Below, piece by piece: positions 15,145 through 23,581 of a stretch of DNA of 38,769 nt. The position numbers and the translations under genes were made by a program. The DNA comes from JBBRVP01 sp038246785 (GTDB lineage: Bacteria; Actinomycetota; Actinomycetes; Jiangellales; Jiangellaceae). The notes beneath the pieces were generated by a model. That model was not told the origin of the DNA. It saw nothing but the letters and a program-made list of their open reading frames with translations, and ran no database searches. Position 1 is the stretch's first letter; every line of letters begins with the position of its first letter. The stretch is taken from positions 1-38,769 of the forward strand of contig JBBRVP010000032.1 in assembly GCA_038246785.1 (NCBI GenBank). Reading direction: 5' to 3'.

Positions 15145-16268
15145 CCGGCCGACCCAGCGGCCTCGCCACCCGCCTCATGCTCGCCCAGCTCCTCGTCATC
15201 GCCACCGGCGCGCTCACCCTGGTCGTCGCCGCGGTGCTCATCGCCCCCACCCTGTTCGCCGAGCACCTCGCCCGCACCGGTGAGGACGCACCCGAGGTAC
15301 GGCTGCACGCCGAGCGAGCTTTCGCGTCCTCCTTCGCCATATCCCTCACGCTCGCCACGGTCGCCGCGCTCACCGCCGCCGGGCTCGTGTCGTGGTTCCT
15401 GGTGCGCCGCGTCGCCCACCCCGTCGTCGAGCTCGCCGACGCCGCCGACGCGGTGGCTGCCGGCGACTACACCACCCGTGGCCCCACCGGTGGATTCGGC
15501 AGCGAGCTAACCCGGCTGTCCGAGGCGTTCGACCACATGGCCGAGCGGCTCGCCGCCACCGACGCGACCCGCAGCAGCCTGCTCGCCGACCTCGCCCACG
15601 AACTGCGTACCCCGCTGGCCACGCTTGAGGCCTACATCGACGGAATGGAAGACGGCGTCGTTCCCGGCGACGCCTCCTCCTTCGCCGTCATGCGCGACCA
15701 GGTTGCTCGTCTGCGCCGACTCTCCGGCGACCTCAGGGAAGCGGCTGCCGCCGAGGAGCACGCGCTCGGACTGGTGATGACCCCCCTCGACCCGGTCGCC
15801 GTCGTCCGTGACGCCATTGCCGCGGCTCGCCCTGGCTACCAGAACAAGGGTGTCGACCTCGGTCTCGACCAAGCCGAACTCGCCCCCCTTGTGCTGGCCG
15901 ACGCAGAACGAGTTCAGCAGGTCCTCGCGAACCTCCTCGACAACGCACTGAGACACACCCCCGCCGGTGGGCGTGTCGACATGGCGATCGGCATGGGCCG
16001 AGAAGGGTCAGTGAGCATCACCGTTACCGACAACGGCGAGGGCATCGACGCTCACCAGCTGGCCCACATCTTCGACCGGTTCCACCGCGCGGACCCAGCC
16101 CGACCCGTCCACGACGGCGGCGGAAGCGGCCTCGGCCTGACCATCGCCCGGGCCATCGTCGAGGACCACGGCGGCACCCTCACCGCATCCAGCGCCGGAC
16201 GCGGAAGAGGCAGCGCCTTCACCCTCACCCTGCCGGTAGCCGCGCATGTCTACCCGTCCGCACCGTGA
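15141..16268 (+). CDS. Sensor histidine kinase (two TM helices, HAMP)
   Basis: This 375-aa membrane kinase is the partner of the preceding response regulator, to which it is coupled by a GTGA overlap. Helix 1 is at residues about 14-35 and helix 2 at about 70-90. Only a short extracellular loop lies between them. A HAMP domain (RRVAHPVVELADAADAVAAGDY) follows, then a HisKA domain with phospho-His in LADLAHELRTPLATLEAY. The ATPase domain has an N-box (NLLDNALRHTP), G1 (DNGEGI), F-box (FDRFHRAD) and G2 (GGSGLGLTIARAIV). The small sensor loop leaves the signal open. The neighbouring copper-type genes suggest a metal or envelope signal (inference). Confidence 0.95.
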   Translation: MTGRPSGLATRLMLAQLLVIATGALTLVVAAVLIAPTLFAEHLARTGEDAPEVRLHAERAFASSFAISLTLATVAALTAAGLVSWFLVRRVAHPVVELADAADAVAAGDYTTRGPTGGFGSELTRLSEAFDHMAERLAATDATRSSLLADLAHELRTPLATLEAYIDGMEDGVVPGDASSFAVMRDQVARLRRLSGDLREAAAAEEHALGLVMTPLDPVAVVRDAIAAARPGYQNKGVDLGLDQAELAPLVLADAERVQQVLANLLDNALRHTPAGGRVDMAIGMGREGSVSITVTDNGEGIDAHQLAHIFDRFHRADPARPVHDGGGSGLGLTIARAIVEDHGGTLTASSAGRGRGSAFTLTLPVAAHVYPSAP

Positions 16269-16434
16269 TGCGACGTGCGGGAGATCGCCCGAGAAGTGCG
16301 AGCGGCTTGGCGTCGGCCGGCCACCGGCGGCTCTTGGCTCGACGGCCGTCACCCGGCGAGCTCGACCATGGGCGCCTGGCAGCCACGGGTCGACCGTCGA
16401 ATCCTTCTCCGAGCCGCTGACCTGGGAAGACGAG

Positions 16435-16511
16435 TGGAGCCGCCTGTGGGAATCGAACCCACGACCTACGCATTACGAGTGCGTCGCTCTGGCCAACTGA
16501 GCTAAGGCGGC
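16435..16511 (-). tRNA. tRNA-Thr (anticodon CGU), CCA end encoded
   Basis: The minus strand folds into a full cloverleaf. Acceptor stem GCCGCCT pairs with AGGCGGC and D stem GCTC with GAGC. Anticodon stem ACGCA/TGCGT holds loop CTCGTAA with anticodon CGT. T stem GTGGG/CCCAC carries TTCGATT. The discriminator base is T and the CCA tail is encoded (16435-16437). Two plus-strand reading frames cross this gene and are false. Confidence 0.97.
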
Positions 16512-16692
16512 GGCGCCACCCGACGGCGGCACGGGCGTCGAGCATACCGATCTGCCGGGGTGCCACGGCTGCTCGCGGCGCGCTCTCCGTGGTCGGGCCG
16601 GGCCTCCCGGGTGGGCGAGCGCCCGCCGACGTGGCCGGTCGCGCTGTAGCGGGCCGCCAGGGGGAGGTCCACCCCATTCGCCGTACGTGGCC

Positions 16693-16731
16693 GGGGACCC
16701 CTACCCCGCACCTACCGGGGTGGGGGTCCCC
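16693..16731 (-). terminator. Strong hairpin downstream of the DUF421 gene
   Basis: GGGGACCCCTACCCCG (16693-16708) pairs with CGGGGTGGGGGTCCCC (16716-16731), giving a 16-bp stem with one G-T pair and a 7-nt loop. It lies 22 nt beyond the stop of the DUF421 gene. There is no U-tract, as is common for high-GC actinobacterial terminators. It may also insulate the tRNA gene. Confidence 0.65.
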
Positions 16732-16753
16732 TGCCCCGGACTCGAGGCGTGGC

Positions 16754-17278
16754 CTACCGCGCCGGCAGCACCTCGTCGAGCGGCCCGTCCGCCCCGAGCA
16801 TCGCGTCGTCGCCCTGGTAGACGATCGTCAACCCGCCGCGCGGCTCGTAGATGGCGTAGCGGATCGCGGCGAGGTCGTACGCCCGCTGGCGGCGCAGCAT
16901 GGCGTGCAGATCCGGGATGGTCAGACCGCACCTCTTGAGCCGGACCCCGTCGACCTCGCCGTCCACGATGAGCACCACCGCGGGGTGCTCGAGGAGTCGG
17001 GAAACCGCATGCCGGTGGCGCAGCCGGGTGAGCAGCCGGTGCATGCCGAGGACCGACACCAGGGTCGCGAACCCGCCGAGGTAGGTCGTGTCGGTGGCGT
17101 TGGGCACCCGCCCGACGATCGCGCCGACGGCCGCCGCGGCCACGAAGTCGTACGTCCCCATCTCGCTGAGCGTGCGGCGCTCGCCAAGCCGGAAGCCGAT
17201 GACGGCCGTGAGATAGAGCAGGACCGCCTTCGCGACCACCCAGCCGACCTCGTGCTCGCCGCCGAAGATCTCGTACAC
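16754..17278 (-). CDS. DUF421 (YetF-like) membrane protein
   Basis: This 174-aa protein has three N-terminal hydrophobic helices and a C-terminal cytoplasmic alpha/beta domain. The family core is visible: FRLGERRTLSEMGTYDFV after helix 1, VGRVPNATDTTYLGG, then HPAVVLIVDGEVDGVRLKRCGLTIPDLHAMLRRQ in segments. The start is GTG 17278 with GGAGGT 6 nt upstream. The YetF/DUF421 family is widespread and poorly characterised. It stands alone on this strand between a hydrolase gene and a tRNA. The hairpin at 16693-16731 probably ends its transcript. No substrate or partner can be inferred. Confidence 0.9.
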   Translation of the reverse strand: MYEIFGGEHEVGWVVAKAVLLYLTAVIGFRLGERRTLSEMGTYDFVAAAAVGAIVGRVPNATDTTYLGGFATLVSVLGMHRLLTRLRHRHAVSRLLEHPAVVLIVDGEVDGVRLKRCGLTIPDLHAMLRRQRAYDLAAIRYAIYEPRGGLTIVYQGDDAMLGADGPLDEVLPAR

Positions 17279-17344
17279 GTAGCCACCTCCACAGGCTCGG
17301 CCTCACTCGCCGCGCCCATGGTGCTCCCTGCCCGTGGACGAACG

Positions 17345-18913
17345 TCAGCGGCAGCGGGTGCCGGCAGCTGGCGGCTGTCCCTCCAGCAGGTAGCGGTCGA
17401 CGGCGTCGTCGATGCATGACGAGCCGTGCCGGTACGCGGTGTGGCCGGACCCGACGTAGGTCAGCAGCACCCCGGAGTCGAGCTGCTCGGCGAGCGAGAC
17501 GGCCCAGGCGTACGGCGTCGCGGGGTCACCGGTCGTCCCGACGACGAGCACCGGCGGCGCGCCCGGGGCGGCAACGGGCGCCGGCCGGCCCGACGGCGGG
17601 ACCGGCCAGTAGGCGCAGGGCAGCCCGGACCAGGCGATGTAGCGGCCGAACGTCGGCGACGCCCGCTCGAACGTCGGCAGCTGCGCCGCCACCTGCGCGG
17701 GCCCGGTGACGTCCTGGCGGTCGAGGCAGTTGACGGCGTAGATCGCCTCGTTGCTGTTGCCGTCGTAGCTGCCGTCGGGGTGGCGCTGCGTGTAGTCGTC
17801 GGACAGGCCCAGCAGCGCGCTGCCGTCGCCGCCCAGCGCCTCGTGCAACGCGGCGCGCAGCGCCGGGTAGCCGCGGTCGGGAGGCAGATAGAGCGGGTAC
17901 GCGACGCCCAGCACCGCCAACGCCTCGGTGAGCCGTCGACCGCTGCGCGTCGGGAGCGGCTGCGCGTCGAGCCGGCCCAGCAGTCGGGTGAGGCCGGCGC
18001 GTGCGGTCGTCACATCGGCGCCGAGCGGGCAGTCGTGGCGTACGCAGTCCGCGAGGAACGACGTCAGCGCCTGCTCGAAGCCGCTCGCCTGACCAAGCGC
18101 GAACTGCTCGGCGGTCAGCGCCGGGTCGACGGCGCCGTCGAGCACGACGCGACCGGCGCGCCGCGGGAACAGTCGCAGGTACTCGGCGCCGATGAGGGTG
18201 CCGTAGGACTTGCCGAGGTAGTGCAGCCGCTCGTCGCCGAGCGCCCCGCGGAGCACGTCGAGGTCACGCGCGACGCCCGCCGTGCCGACGTGGGCGAGCA
18301 AGGCGCCGGCCCGCATTCGGCAGCCGGCCGCGAACTCCTTGTCGGCGCCGACGAGCCCGGACACCTCCCGCTTGTCGTCCGGGGTCGGGTCGGCGGCGAG
18401 GAACGCGTCGAGCTGCGCGTCGCTCAGGCAGTCGACCGGCTCGGAGCGGTCGACGCCGCGCGGGTCGAACCCGACGAGGTCGTAGCGGTCACGAACGGCC
18501 GGGCTGACGATGCCGTCCGCGGCTGCCGCGTAGTCGACCCCCGACCCGCCCGGGCCGCCGGGGTTGACGATCAGCGAGCCGAGCCGACGATCCTTATCGC
18601 GGGCGGGGACCCGCAGCAGCGCGAGCTGGATCGACGCGCCGGCAGGGTCGGCGTAGTCGACCGGCACCTCGAGCCGACCGCACTGGTAGGCGTCCCCGCA
18701 GCGCTGCCAGTCGATCTGCTGGTCGTAGAAGCGGGCGAGCCCGCCGGAGGCGCCGCTCGGTGCCGGAGCCGGCGAGGAGACCTCACGATCGGCGACCCCG
18801 ACATCGCGCTGCCGGTCGATGGTCGCGACGAGGGCGACGACCGCGCTCGCGGCCAGCAAGGCGGCGACCACGAGCAGCGCCACCGCCCGGCGGCCCCACC
18901 TCAACCGCCGCAC
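17345..18913 (-). CDS. Membrane-anchored alpha/beta hydrolase with TAP-like C-terminal domain
   Basis: This enzyme of about 522 aa resembles secreted tripeptidyl aminopeptidases and proteases of actinobacteria (SlpD/SlpE, TAP family). One N-terminal TM helix (AVALLVVAALLAASAVVALV) anchors or exports it. The catalytic triad is likely Ser in GKSYGTLIG, Asp in TTGDPATPY and His in GSGHTAYRH. The oxyanion region is NPGGPGGSG and DPRGVDRSEPVDC. Several Cys (for example CGDAYQCG) point to disulfides outside the cell. The start is either GTG 18913 or TTG 18904. Both overlap the end of the PSP1 gene (TTG as TTGA), which implies translational coupling. The substrate is unknown. Confidence 0.88.
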   Translation of the reverse strand: MRRLRWGRRAVALLVVAALLAASAVVALVATIDRQRDVGVADREVSSPAPAPSGASGGLARFYDQQIDWQRCGDAYQCGRLEVPVDYADPAGASIQLALLRVPARDKDRRLGSLIVNPGGPGGSGVDYAAAADGIVSPAVRDRYDLVGFDPRGVDRSEPVDCLSDAQLDAFLAADPTPDDKREVSGLVGADKEFAAGCRMRAGALLAHVGTAGVARDLDVLRGALGDERLHYLGKSYGTLIGAEYLRLFPRRAGRVVLDGAVDPALTAEQFALGQASGFEQALTSFLADCVRHDCPLGADVTTARAGLTRLLGRLDAQPLPTRSGRRLTEALAVLGVAYPLYLPPDRGYPALRAALHEALGGDGSALLGLSDDYTQRHPDGSYDGNSNEAIYAVNCLDRQDVTGPAQVAAQLPTFERASPTFGRYIAWSGLPCAYWPVPPSGRPAPVAAPGAPPVLVVGTTGDPATPYAWAVSLAEQLDSGVLLTYVGSGHTAYRHGSSCIDDAVDRYLLEGQPPAAGTRCR

Positions 18914-19785
18914 CCACCGGGGTGGCCCGGCCGGACCAGAGGCGGCGAGGCGTCGCCGTGGCGGGCCTCGTACTCCTGGCGCGAGCCGCACACGCTCGCC
19001 TTCGGACAGGCGACGCGGCGCCCGGTCTCCCGCTCGCGCACCAGGACGGTGCCGGCGGGCACGTTGCGCCCGATCACGGTGCCCTCGCCACCGCCGTCGA
19101 GCACCACCGTGGCGCCGCGGTCCGGGGCGTCGGCGTCGAAGTCCTGGTAGAGCGGGTGCTCGTACTTGAGGCAGCACATGAGCCGGCCACACGCACCGGA
19201 GATCCGCAGCGGGTTGAGCGGCAGGTCCTGATCCTTGGCCATGCGTACGCTCACCGCCTCGAAGTCGACGAGGAACGTCGCGCAGCACAGGTCCCGCCCG
19301 CAGGGGCCGATCCCGCCCTGCACTCGCGCCTCGTCGCGAGAGCCCACCTGCCGCAGGTCAACACGGGCGCGCAGCTCGCGGGCCAGCTCGCGTACCAGTC
19401 CCCGGAAGTCCACCCGGTGCGGTGCGGAGAAGTAGATCGTCACCAGCTGGTCGACGTCGCTGCGCCGGTCGGTGAAGTCGACGGCGACGACCTTCATCGG
19501 CAGCGCGTTGCGGCGCACCGCCCGCCGCGCGATGACCCTGGCTTCGGCACGCCGGCGGCGGTTGAGCTCGTCGCGCTCCAGGTCCGCGGGCGTCGCCGGA
19601 CCGGCACACACCGGCAGGCCCTCGACGTCGGCGACCTCTTCGGGAGCCCACACGCACTCGGCGACCTCGGTGCCCTCGCTCGTCGGCACCAGCACCTTGT
19701 CGCCGACGCGCGGTCGGTGCTCACCCGGGTCGAGGTAGTAGAGCCGGCCGTAGCGGGTGAACGACACCGCCATGACCATGCCCAC
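18901..19785 (-). CDS. PSP1/RicT-like protein
   Basis: This 294-aa protein has the PSP1 C-terminal domain. In Bacillus subtilis the family member YaaT (RicT) works in an Fe-S-linked RNA-processing regulatory complex, and its gene sits near holB and tmk as here. Visible features are MAVSFTRYGRLYYLDPG at the start, GGIGPCGRDLCCATFLVDF and SGACGRLMCCLKYEHPLY. These provide the six conserved cysteines. The C-terminal tail is short and basic, unlike many longer actinobacterial homologues. Candidate starts are GTG 19785, ATG 19779 and ATG 19773; no clear ribosome site decides between them. It lies 27 nt after the MBL hydrolase gene and overlaps the next hydrolase. Confidence 0.9.
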   Translation of the reverse strand: MGMVMAVSFTRYGRLYYLDPGEHRPRVGDKVLVPTSEGTEVAECVWAPEEVADVEGLPVCAGPATPADLERDELNRRRRAEARVIARRAVRRNALPMKVVAVDFTDRRSDVDQLVTIYFSAPHRVDFRGLVRELARELRARVDLRQVGSRDEARVQGGIGPCGRDLCCATFLVDFEAVSVRMAKDQDLPLNPLRISGACGRLMCCLKYEHPLYQDFDADAPDRGATVVLDGGGEGTVIGRNVPAGTVLVRERETGRRVACPKASVCGSRQEYEARHGDASPPLVRPGHPGGCGG

Positions 19786-19812
19786 GGGGGAAGCGTACGT
19801 GGCGGATCCGGC

Positions 19813-20442
19813 TCAGTGCCCCCGCGCGATCCACTCCGGCAGGTGCGGCGCCTCGTCGCCGATCGTGGTGCTCGCGCCGTGGCCGGTGTGCACGACCGTG
19901 TCCGGAGGGAGGGTGAGCAGCCGGTCGCGGATGCTCGCGATGATCGTCGGGAAGTCGCTGTACGACCGCCCGGTCGCGCCCGGCCCGCCGGCGAACAGCG
20001 TGTCGCCGCTGAACACCGTGCCGAGGTCGGGCGCGTAGAAGCAGCACGACCCGGGCGAGTGCCCCGGCGTGTGGATGACCTCGAGGCGGGTGCCGGCCAC
20101 CTCGAGGGCTTGCCCGTCGGCGAGCTCGCCGTCCGGTGGCCGGTCGGGGTGGATGAGCCCCCACAGCGGCAGGTCGGCCGGGTGCAGCCACACCGGGGCC
20201 CCGAGGAGGCCGGAGAGCTCCGGCGCGACCCGTACGTGGTCGTCGTGGGCGTGCGTGCACAGGATCGCCAGCACGCGCCGGTCGCCGACGGCGTGGCTGA
20301 TCACCTCGGCGTCGTGCGGTGAGTCAACGACGACACACTCCGTGTCGTCTCCGACGATCCAGACGTTGTTGTCGACCTCCCAGGTGCCGCCGTCGAGGGA
20401 GAACGTGCCAGAGGTGACCGTCGAGCCGACCCGGGCGGTCAT
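19813..20442 (-). CDS. Metallo-beta-lactamase-fold hydrolase, mycothiol-pathway partner of MscR
   Basis: This 209-aa glyoxalase II-like hydrolase has the metal-binding motif THAHDDH, further ligands in HTPGHSPGS and SGDTLFAGG, and a final His in HTGHG. The ATG (20442) directly follows the TAG stop of mscR, so the two are co-translated. In mycobacteria an equivalent MBL gene neighbours mscR (recalled: Rv2260 beside Rv2259). By context it may hydrolyse the S-formylmycothiol thioester made by MscR (inference). The usual glyoxalase II role on another mycothiol thioester is the alternative. Confidence 0.88.
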   Translation of the reverse strand: MTARVGSTVTSGTFSLDGGTWEVDNNVWIVGDDTECVVVDSPHDAEVISHAVGDRRVLAILCTHAHDDHVRVAPELSGLLGAPVWLHPADLPLWGLIHPDRPPDGELADGQALEVAGTRLEVIHTPGHSPGSCCFYAPDLGTVFSGDTLFAGGPGATGRSYSDFPTIIASIRDRLLTLPPDTVVHTGHGASTTIGDEAPHLPEWIARGH

Positions 20443-21525
20443 CTACAGCACCACGACCGAGCGGAGCACCTCGCCGGCCTGCATGCGCGAGAAGGCGGCC
20501 TCGACGTCGCCGAGGCCGATCTCCTCAGAGACGAAGCGGTCCAGCGGCAGCCGGCCCTGCCGGAACAGGTCGAGCAGCATCGGGAAGTCGCGGGAGGGCA
20601 GGCAGTCGCCGTACCACGAGGACTTCAGCGACCCGCCGCGGCCGAAGACGTCGAGCAGCGGCAGCTCGAGGCGCATCTGCGGCGTCGGCACGCCGACCAG
20701 CACGACGGTGCCCGCGAGGTCGCGGGCGTAGAACGCCTGGGTGAAGGTCTCCGGACGCCCGACCGCGTCGATGACGACGTCGGCGCCGAAGCCCTCGGTA
20801 AGCGAGCGCACGGCCTCGACGACGTCAGCTTCGCGCGCATCGACCGTATGGGTGGCGCCGAACTCCCGCGCCCACTCGAGCTTGCGCGGATCCATGTCGA
20901 CCGCGATGATCCGAGCCGCTCCGGCGAGCCGTGCTCCGGCGATCGCGGCGTCGCCCACGCCGCCACAACCGATGACCGCGACCGAGTCCCCGCGGGTGAC
21001 CCCGCCGGTGTTGAGCGCCGCGCCGAGCCCGGCCATCACGCCGCAGCCGAGCAGCCCGGCCACGACCGGCGGCACCGCCCCGTGGACCTTGGTGCACTGC
21101 CCCGCCGCGACGAGGGTCTTGTCGGCGAAGGCCCCGATGCCGAGAGCCGCCGTCAGCTCGGTGCCGTCCTCGAGCGTCATGCGCTGGGTTGCATTGCGGG
21201 TGGCGAAGCAGTACCAGGGTCGCCCGCGGCGGCAGGCCCGGCAGTCGCCACAGACCGCCCGCCAGTTGAGGACCACGTAGTCGCCGGGCGCGACCTCAGT
21301 GACGCCGTCGCCAACGTCGTCGACGACCCCAGCGGCCTCGTGGCCGAGCAGGAACGGGAAGTCGTCGTTGATGCCACCGTCGCGGTAGTGCAGGTCGGTG
21401 TGGCACACGCCGCACGCCTGCACGGTGACGAGCGCCTCACCGGGCGCGGGATCGGGGACCATGACGGTCTCGATGCCGACCGGCTGACCCTTGCTGCGGG
21501 TGACGACACCTCGTACGCGATGCAC
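20443..21525 (-). CDS. mscR: S-(hydroxymethyl)mycothiol dehydrogenase / S-nitrosomycothiol reductase
   Basis: This 360-aa zinc-dependent class III-type alcohol dehydrogenase oxidises the formaldehyde-mycothiol adduct with NAD+. Catalytic zinc ligands are Cys41 (GVCHTD), His in LLGHEAAG and Cys in GLLGCGVMAG. Structural zinc cysteines are in CGDCRACRRGRPWYC. The Rossmann motif is GCGGVGDAAI with Asp at the end of strand 2 (IAVDMD). The segments NDDFPFLLGHEA and KSSWYGDCLPSRDFP are typical of the mycothiol-specific branch. The GTG start at 21525 is 13 nt after the holB stop. The MBL hydrolase follows without any gap. The pair handles formaldehyde and nitrosative stress in mycothiol producers, which supports actinobacterial origin. 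Confidence 0.95.
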   Translation of the reverse strand: MHRVRGVVTRSKGQPVGIETVMVPDPAPGEALVTVQACGVCHTDLHYRDGGINDDFPFLLGHEAAGVVDDVGDGVTEVAPGDYVVLNWRAVCGDCRACRRGRPWYCFATRNATQRMTLEDGTELTAALGIGAFADKTLVAAGQCTKVHGAVPPVVAGLLGCGVMAGLGAALNTGGVTRGDSVAVIGCGGVGDAAIAGARLAGAARIIAVDMDPRKLEWAREFGATHTVDAREADVVEAVRSLTEGFGADVVIDAVGRPETFTQAFYARDLAGTVVLVGVPTPQMRLELPLLDVFGRGGSLKSSWYGDCLPSRDFPMLLDLFRQGRLPLDRFVSEEIGLGDVEAAFSRMQAGEVLRSVVVL

Positions 21526-21538
21526 GGGGCTGACCCTC

Positions 21539-22699
21539 TCATCCCGCCCGCACCGTGAGCATCATCGACTCGATCGCCAGCAGCGGCGCGGCGTTGGCGT
21601 CGAGCGCCTCCCGGGCGGCGAGGATCGCCTCCATGCGGCGCAGCGTGGCCTCCGGCGTGCTGTCGCGGACCAGCCGGTCGAGCTCGGGGCGGCGTTCGGC
21701 GTTGATCAGGTCGACATCGGTGCCGAGGTGGAGGGCCAAGGCGTCGCGGTAAAGGCCGAGCAGGTCGACGAGGGCGCGGTCGATGGAATCGCGCTGGATG
21801 CGCTTGCGGCGCAGCGCCTGGTCCTTGTCCAGGTCCTTGAGGGCCGCGGTGGCGCTGCGCGGCTGGGCCCCTCGCGTACCCACTCCCAGCGCCGTCGCCA
21901 GGCGCTCACGCTCATTGGAGTCGAGCACGGTGCAGCGGGCGTCGGCGTCCTCCTCGGCCGCAGTGACGACCGTGGCGGCCGCAGCGAGCGCGTCGGCGAC
22001 GCCGTCGAGACGGGCCGGGAGCCCGAGCACCTCGGCGCGGCGCAGCCGGACGCCCTCATCGGTGGCGAGCGCTCGGGCCCGGCCGATGTGGCCCTGCGAC
22101 GCCCGCGCCGCGAACGTCGCCATGCCGGCGTCGACGCCGTCGGTGATCTCCAGGTGGCGCGCGACGTCGCGCGTGTGCGGCGTACGAAGCGGCACCAGCC
22201 GGCAGCGCGAGCGGATCGTCGGGACGAGGTCCTCGGCAGCCGGCGTGCAGAGCATCCAGACCGTGCGCTGCGGTGGCTCCTCGATGCTGGTGAGCAACGC
22301 GTCGGCAGCCTTGTCGGTGAGGCGGTCGGCGTCCTCGATGACGAGGACCTGCCAGCGTCCGCGGGCCGGTCGGCGGGCGGCCCGCTGGACGGCGTCGCGG
22401 ACCGTCTCGATGTCGATCGACAGGCCCTCGGTGACGATCCGGTCGACATCGGGGTGGCTACCGGCGAGGGCAGTGCGGCAGTCGTTACAGGCTCCGCAGC
22501 CCTGGTCCGGGCACTGCAGCGCGGCGGCGAACGCGCGGGCCACGACAGAGCGCCCCGAGCCGGGCGGCCCGGTGACGAGCCAGGCGTGCACCATCGCTGG
22601 ACCCGCCGGCTCGCCGCGGCTGACCGCAGCGGCGTCGGCCACGGCTCGCTGCAGGGTGGGCACGACCGACTGCCCGACGACGGTGTCCCAGACGCTCAC
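21539..22699 (-). CDS. holB: DNA polymerase III subunit delta'
   Basis: This 386-aa AAA+ clamp-loader subunit has the zinc module CPDQGCGACNDC and the P-loop-like GPPGSGRS, in which the usual Lys is Arg, as expected for a non-hydrolysing delta' subunit. Sensor-like segments VIEDADRLTDKAADALL, SIEEPPQRTVW and IRSRCRLVPL follow. The C-terminal half is helical, for packing in the clamp-loader collar. The GTG start overlaps the tmk stop as GTGA. The order tmk-holB is conserved in actinobacteria. The mscR gene follows after 13 nt. Confidence 0.95.
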   Translation of the reverse strand: MSVWDTVVGQSVVPTLQRAVADAAAVSRGEPAGPAMVHAWLVTGPPGSGRSVVARAFAAALQCPDQGCGACNDCRTALAGSHPDVDRIVTEGLSIDIETVRDAVQRAARRPARGRWQVLVIEDADRLTDKAADALLTSIEEPPQRTVWMLCTPAAEDLVPTIRSRCRLVPLRTPHTRDVARHLEITDGVDAGMATFAARASQGHIGRARALATDEGVRLRRAEVLGLPARLDGVADALAAAATVVTAAEEDADARCTVLDSNERERLATALGVGTRGAQPRSATAALKDLDKDQALRRKRIQRDSIDRALVDLLGLYRDALALHLGTDVDLINAERRPELDRLVRDSTPEATLRRMEAILAAREALDANAAPLLAIESMMLTVRAG

Positions 22700-23361
22700 G
22701 GGGCGGCTGCAGAGGTGATACCGGTGGCTGCGCGGGCGGCGATGAAGCGGACGACCAGGCTGCCCACCGCGGCAGCGACGTCGTCGGGGTGACCCGCGGC
22801 GTCGACGACGGCGTAGCGCTCCGGTTGGCGCGCGGCCAGTCCGCGGAACGCCGCCCGCACCCGTGCGTGAAAGTCGAGCGGCTCGCTCTCCAGCCGGTCG
22901 CGCGCCTGCGCCGAGCGGGCCAGCGCGACCGCGGGGTCGAGGTCGAGGAGCACGGTGAGGTCGGGACGCAGGCCGCCGGTCGCGAAGGCCGACAGCTGCT
23001 GGACGTCGGCAGGGTCGAGACCGCGCCCGGCGCCCTGGTAGGCGATGGAAGAGTCGACGTAGCGGTCTGAGACGACGAGCGCGCCGCGGGCGAGCGCCGG
23101 TCGGATCACCTCGGCGACGTGCTGTGCCCGGTCGGCGGCGTAGAGCAGCGCCTCGGCACGGTCGCTCAGCCCTGGTGCGGCCGCACTGTCGAGGACGATC
23201 GCCCGCACCGCCGGTCCGATGAGGCAGTCGCCCGGCTCCCGGGTGAGGACGACGTCGTGGCCGCTCGCGCGCAGCCGCTCGGCGAGCCGGCGGGCCTGCG
23301 TCGACTTGCCTGCGCCGTCGCCGCCCTCGAGGGCGACGAACGTCCCGTACGGCTGCACCAC
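22696..23361 (-). CDS. tmk: Thymidylate kinase
   Basis: This 221-aa enzyme phosphorylates dTMP to dTDP. It has P-loop EGGDGAGKST near the N-terminus, TREPG for substrate binding, SDRYVDSSIAYQGAGRGL (DRY motif) and a LID region with basic residues (ARSAQARDRLE). The start is GTG 23361 or the adjacent GTG 23358, just before QPYGTFVALEGG. A longer frame to 23430 runs into the palindromic element and adds no conserved residues. No clear ribosome site is seen. The 3' end overlaps holB. Upstream, 220 nt separate it from topA. Confidence 0.94.
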   Translation of the reverse strand: MVQPYGTFVALEGGDGAGKSTQARRLAERLRASGHDVVLTREPGDCLIGPAVRAIVLDSAAAPGLSDRAEALLYAADRAQHVAEVIRPALARGALVVSDRYVDSSIAYQGAGRGLDPADVQQLSAFATGGLRPDLTVLLDLDPAVALARSAQARDRLESEPLDFHARVRAAFRGLAARQPERYAVVDAAGHPDDVAAAVGSLVVRFIAARAATGITSAAAP

Positions 23362-23412
23362 GCCGGCCAGCCTAGGCGCCGGCCCCGACGCGGCCGGGTT
23401 CAGCCGCCACCG

Positions 23413-23520
23413 CCCGCCCCCTCCGTACACATTTTGGGGTTCCTGAGGCCGCAGGGACGCCAGCAGCGCACCAGGAAGCCCAGCAGAAGCAGGCGCCCCA
23501 AATGTGTGCGGAGGGGCGGG
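23413..23520. repeat. Large imperfect inverted repeat between topA and tmk
   Basis: The left arm (23413-23439) ends CCGTACACATTTTGGGG. The right arm (23496-23520) begins CCCCAAATGTGTGCGG and runs into GAGGGGCGGG. The arms pair over about 25 positions with a few mismatches and one extra base. Inside, GGTTCCTG near 23438-23446 pairs with CAGGAAGCC near 23472-23480, so the whole 108-nt unit can fold as a two-stage hairpin. It could be a topA terminator, a structured leader for tmk or a small mobile palindromic element. The local AT-rich CACATTT is unusual for this DNA. Confidence 0.8.
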
Positions 23521-23581
23521 TATCCGGGGGGGTGGGGGGTCGCGGGTGGCGGGGCAGGACGGCCACTCAACGGGGAACAGT

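Noticed and set aside
16246..16505. Two plus-strand frames of 76-84 codons with peptides such as GIEPTTYALRV and WESNPRPTHYEC
   Set aside because: They cross the tRNA-Thr gene in antisense. Peptides of this kind are classic false genes over tRNAs.
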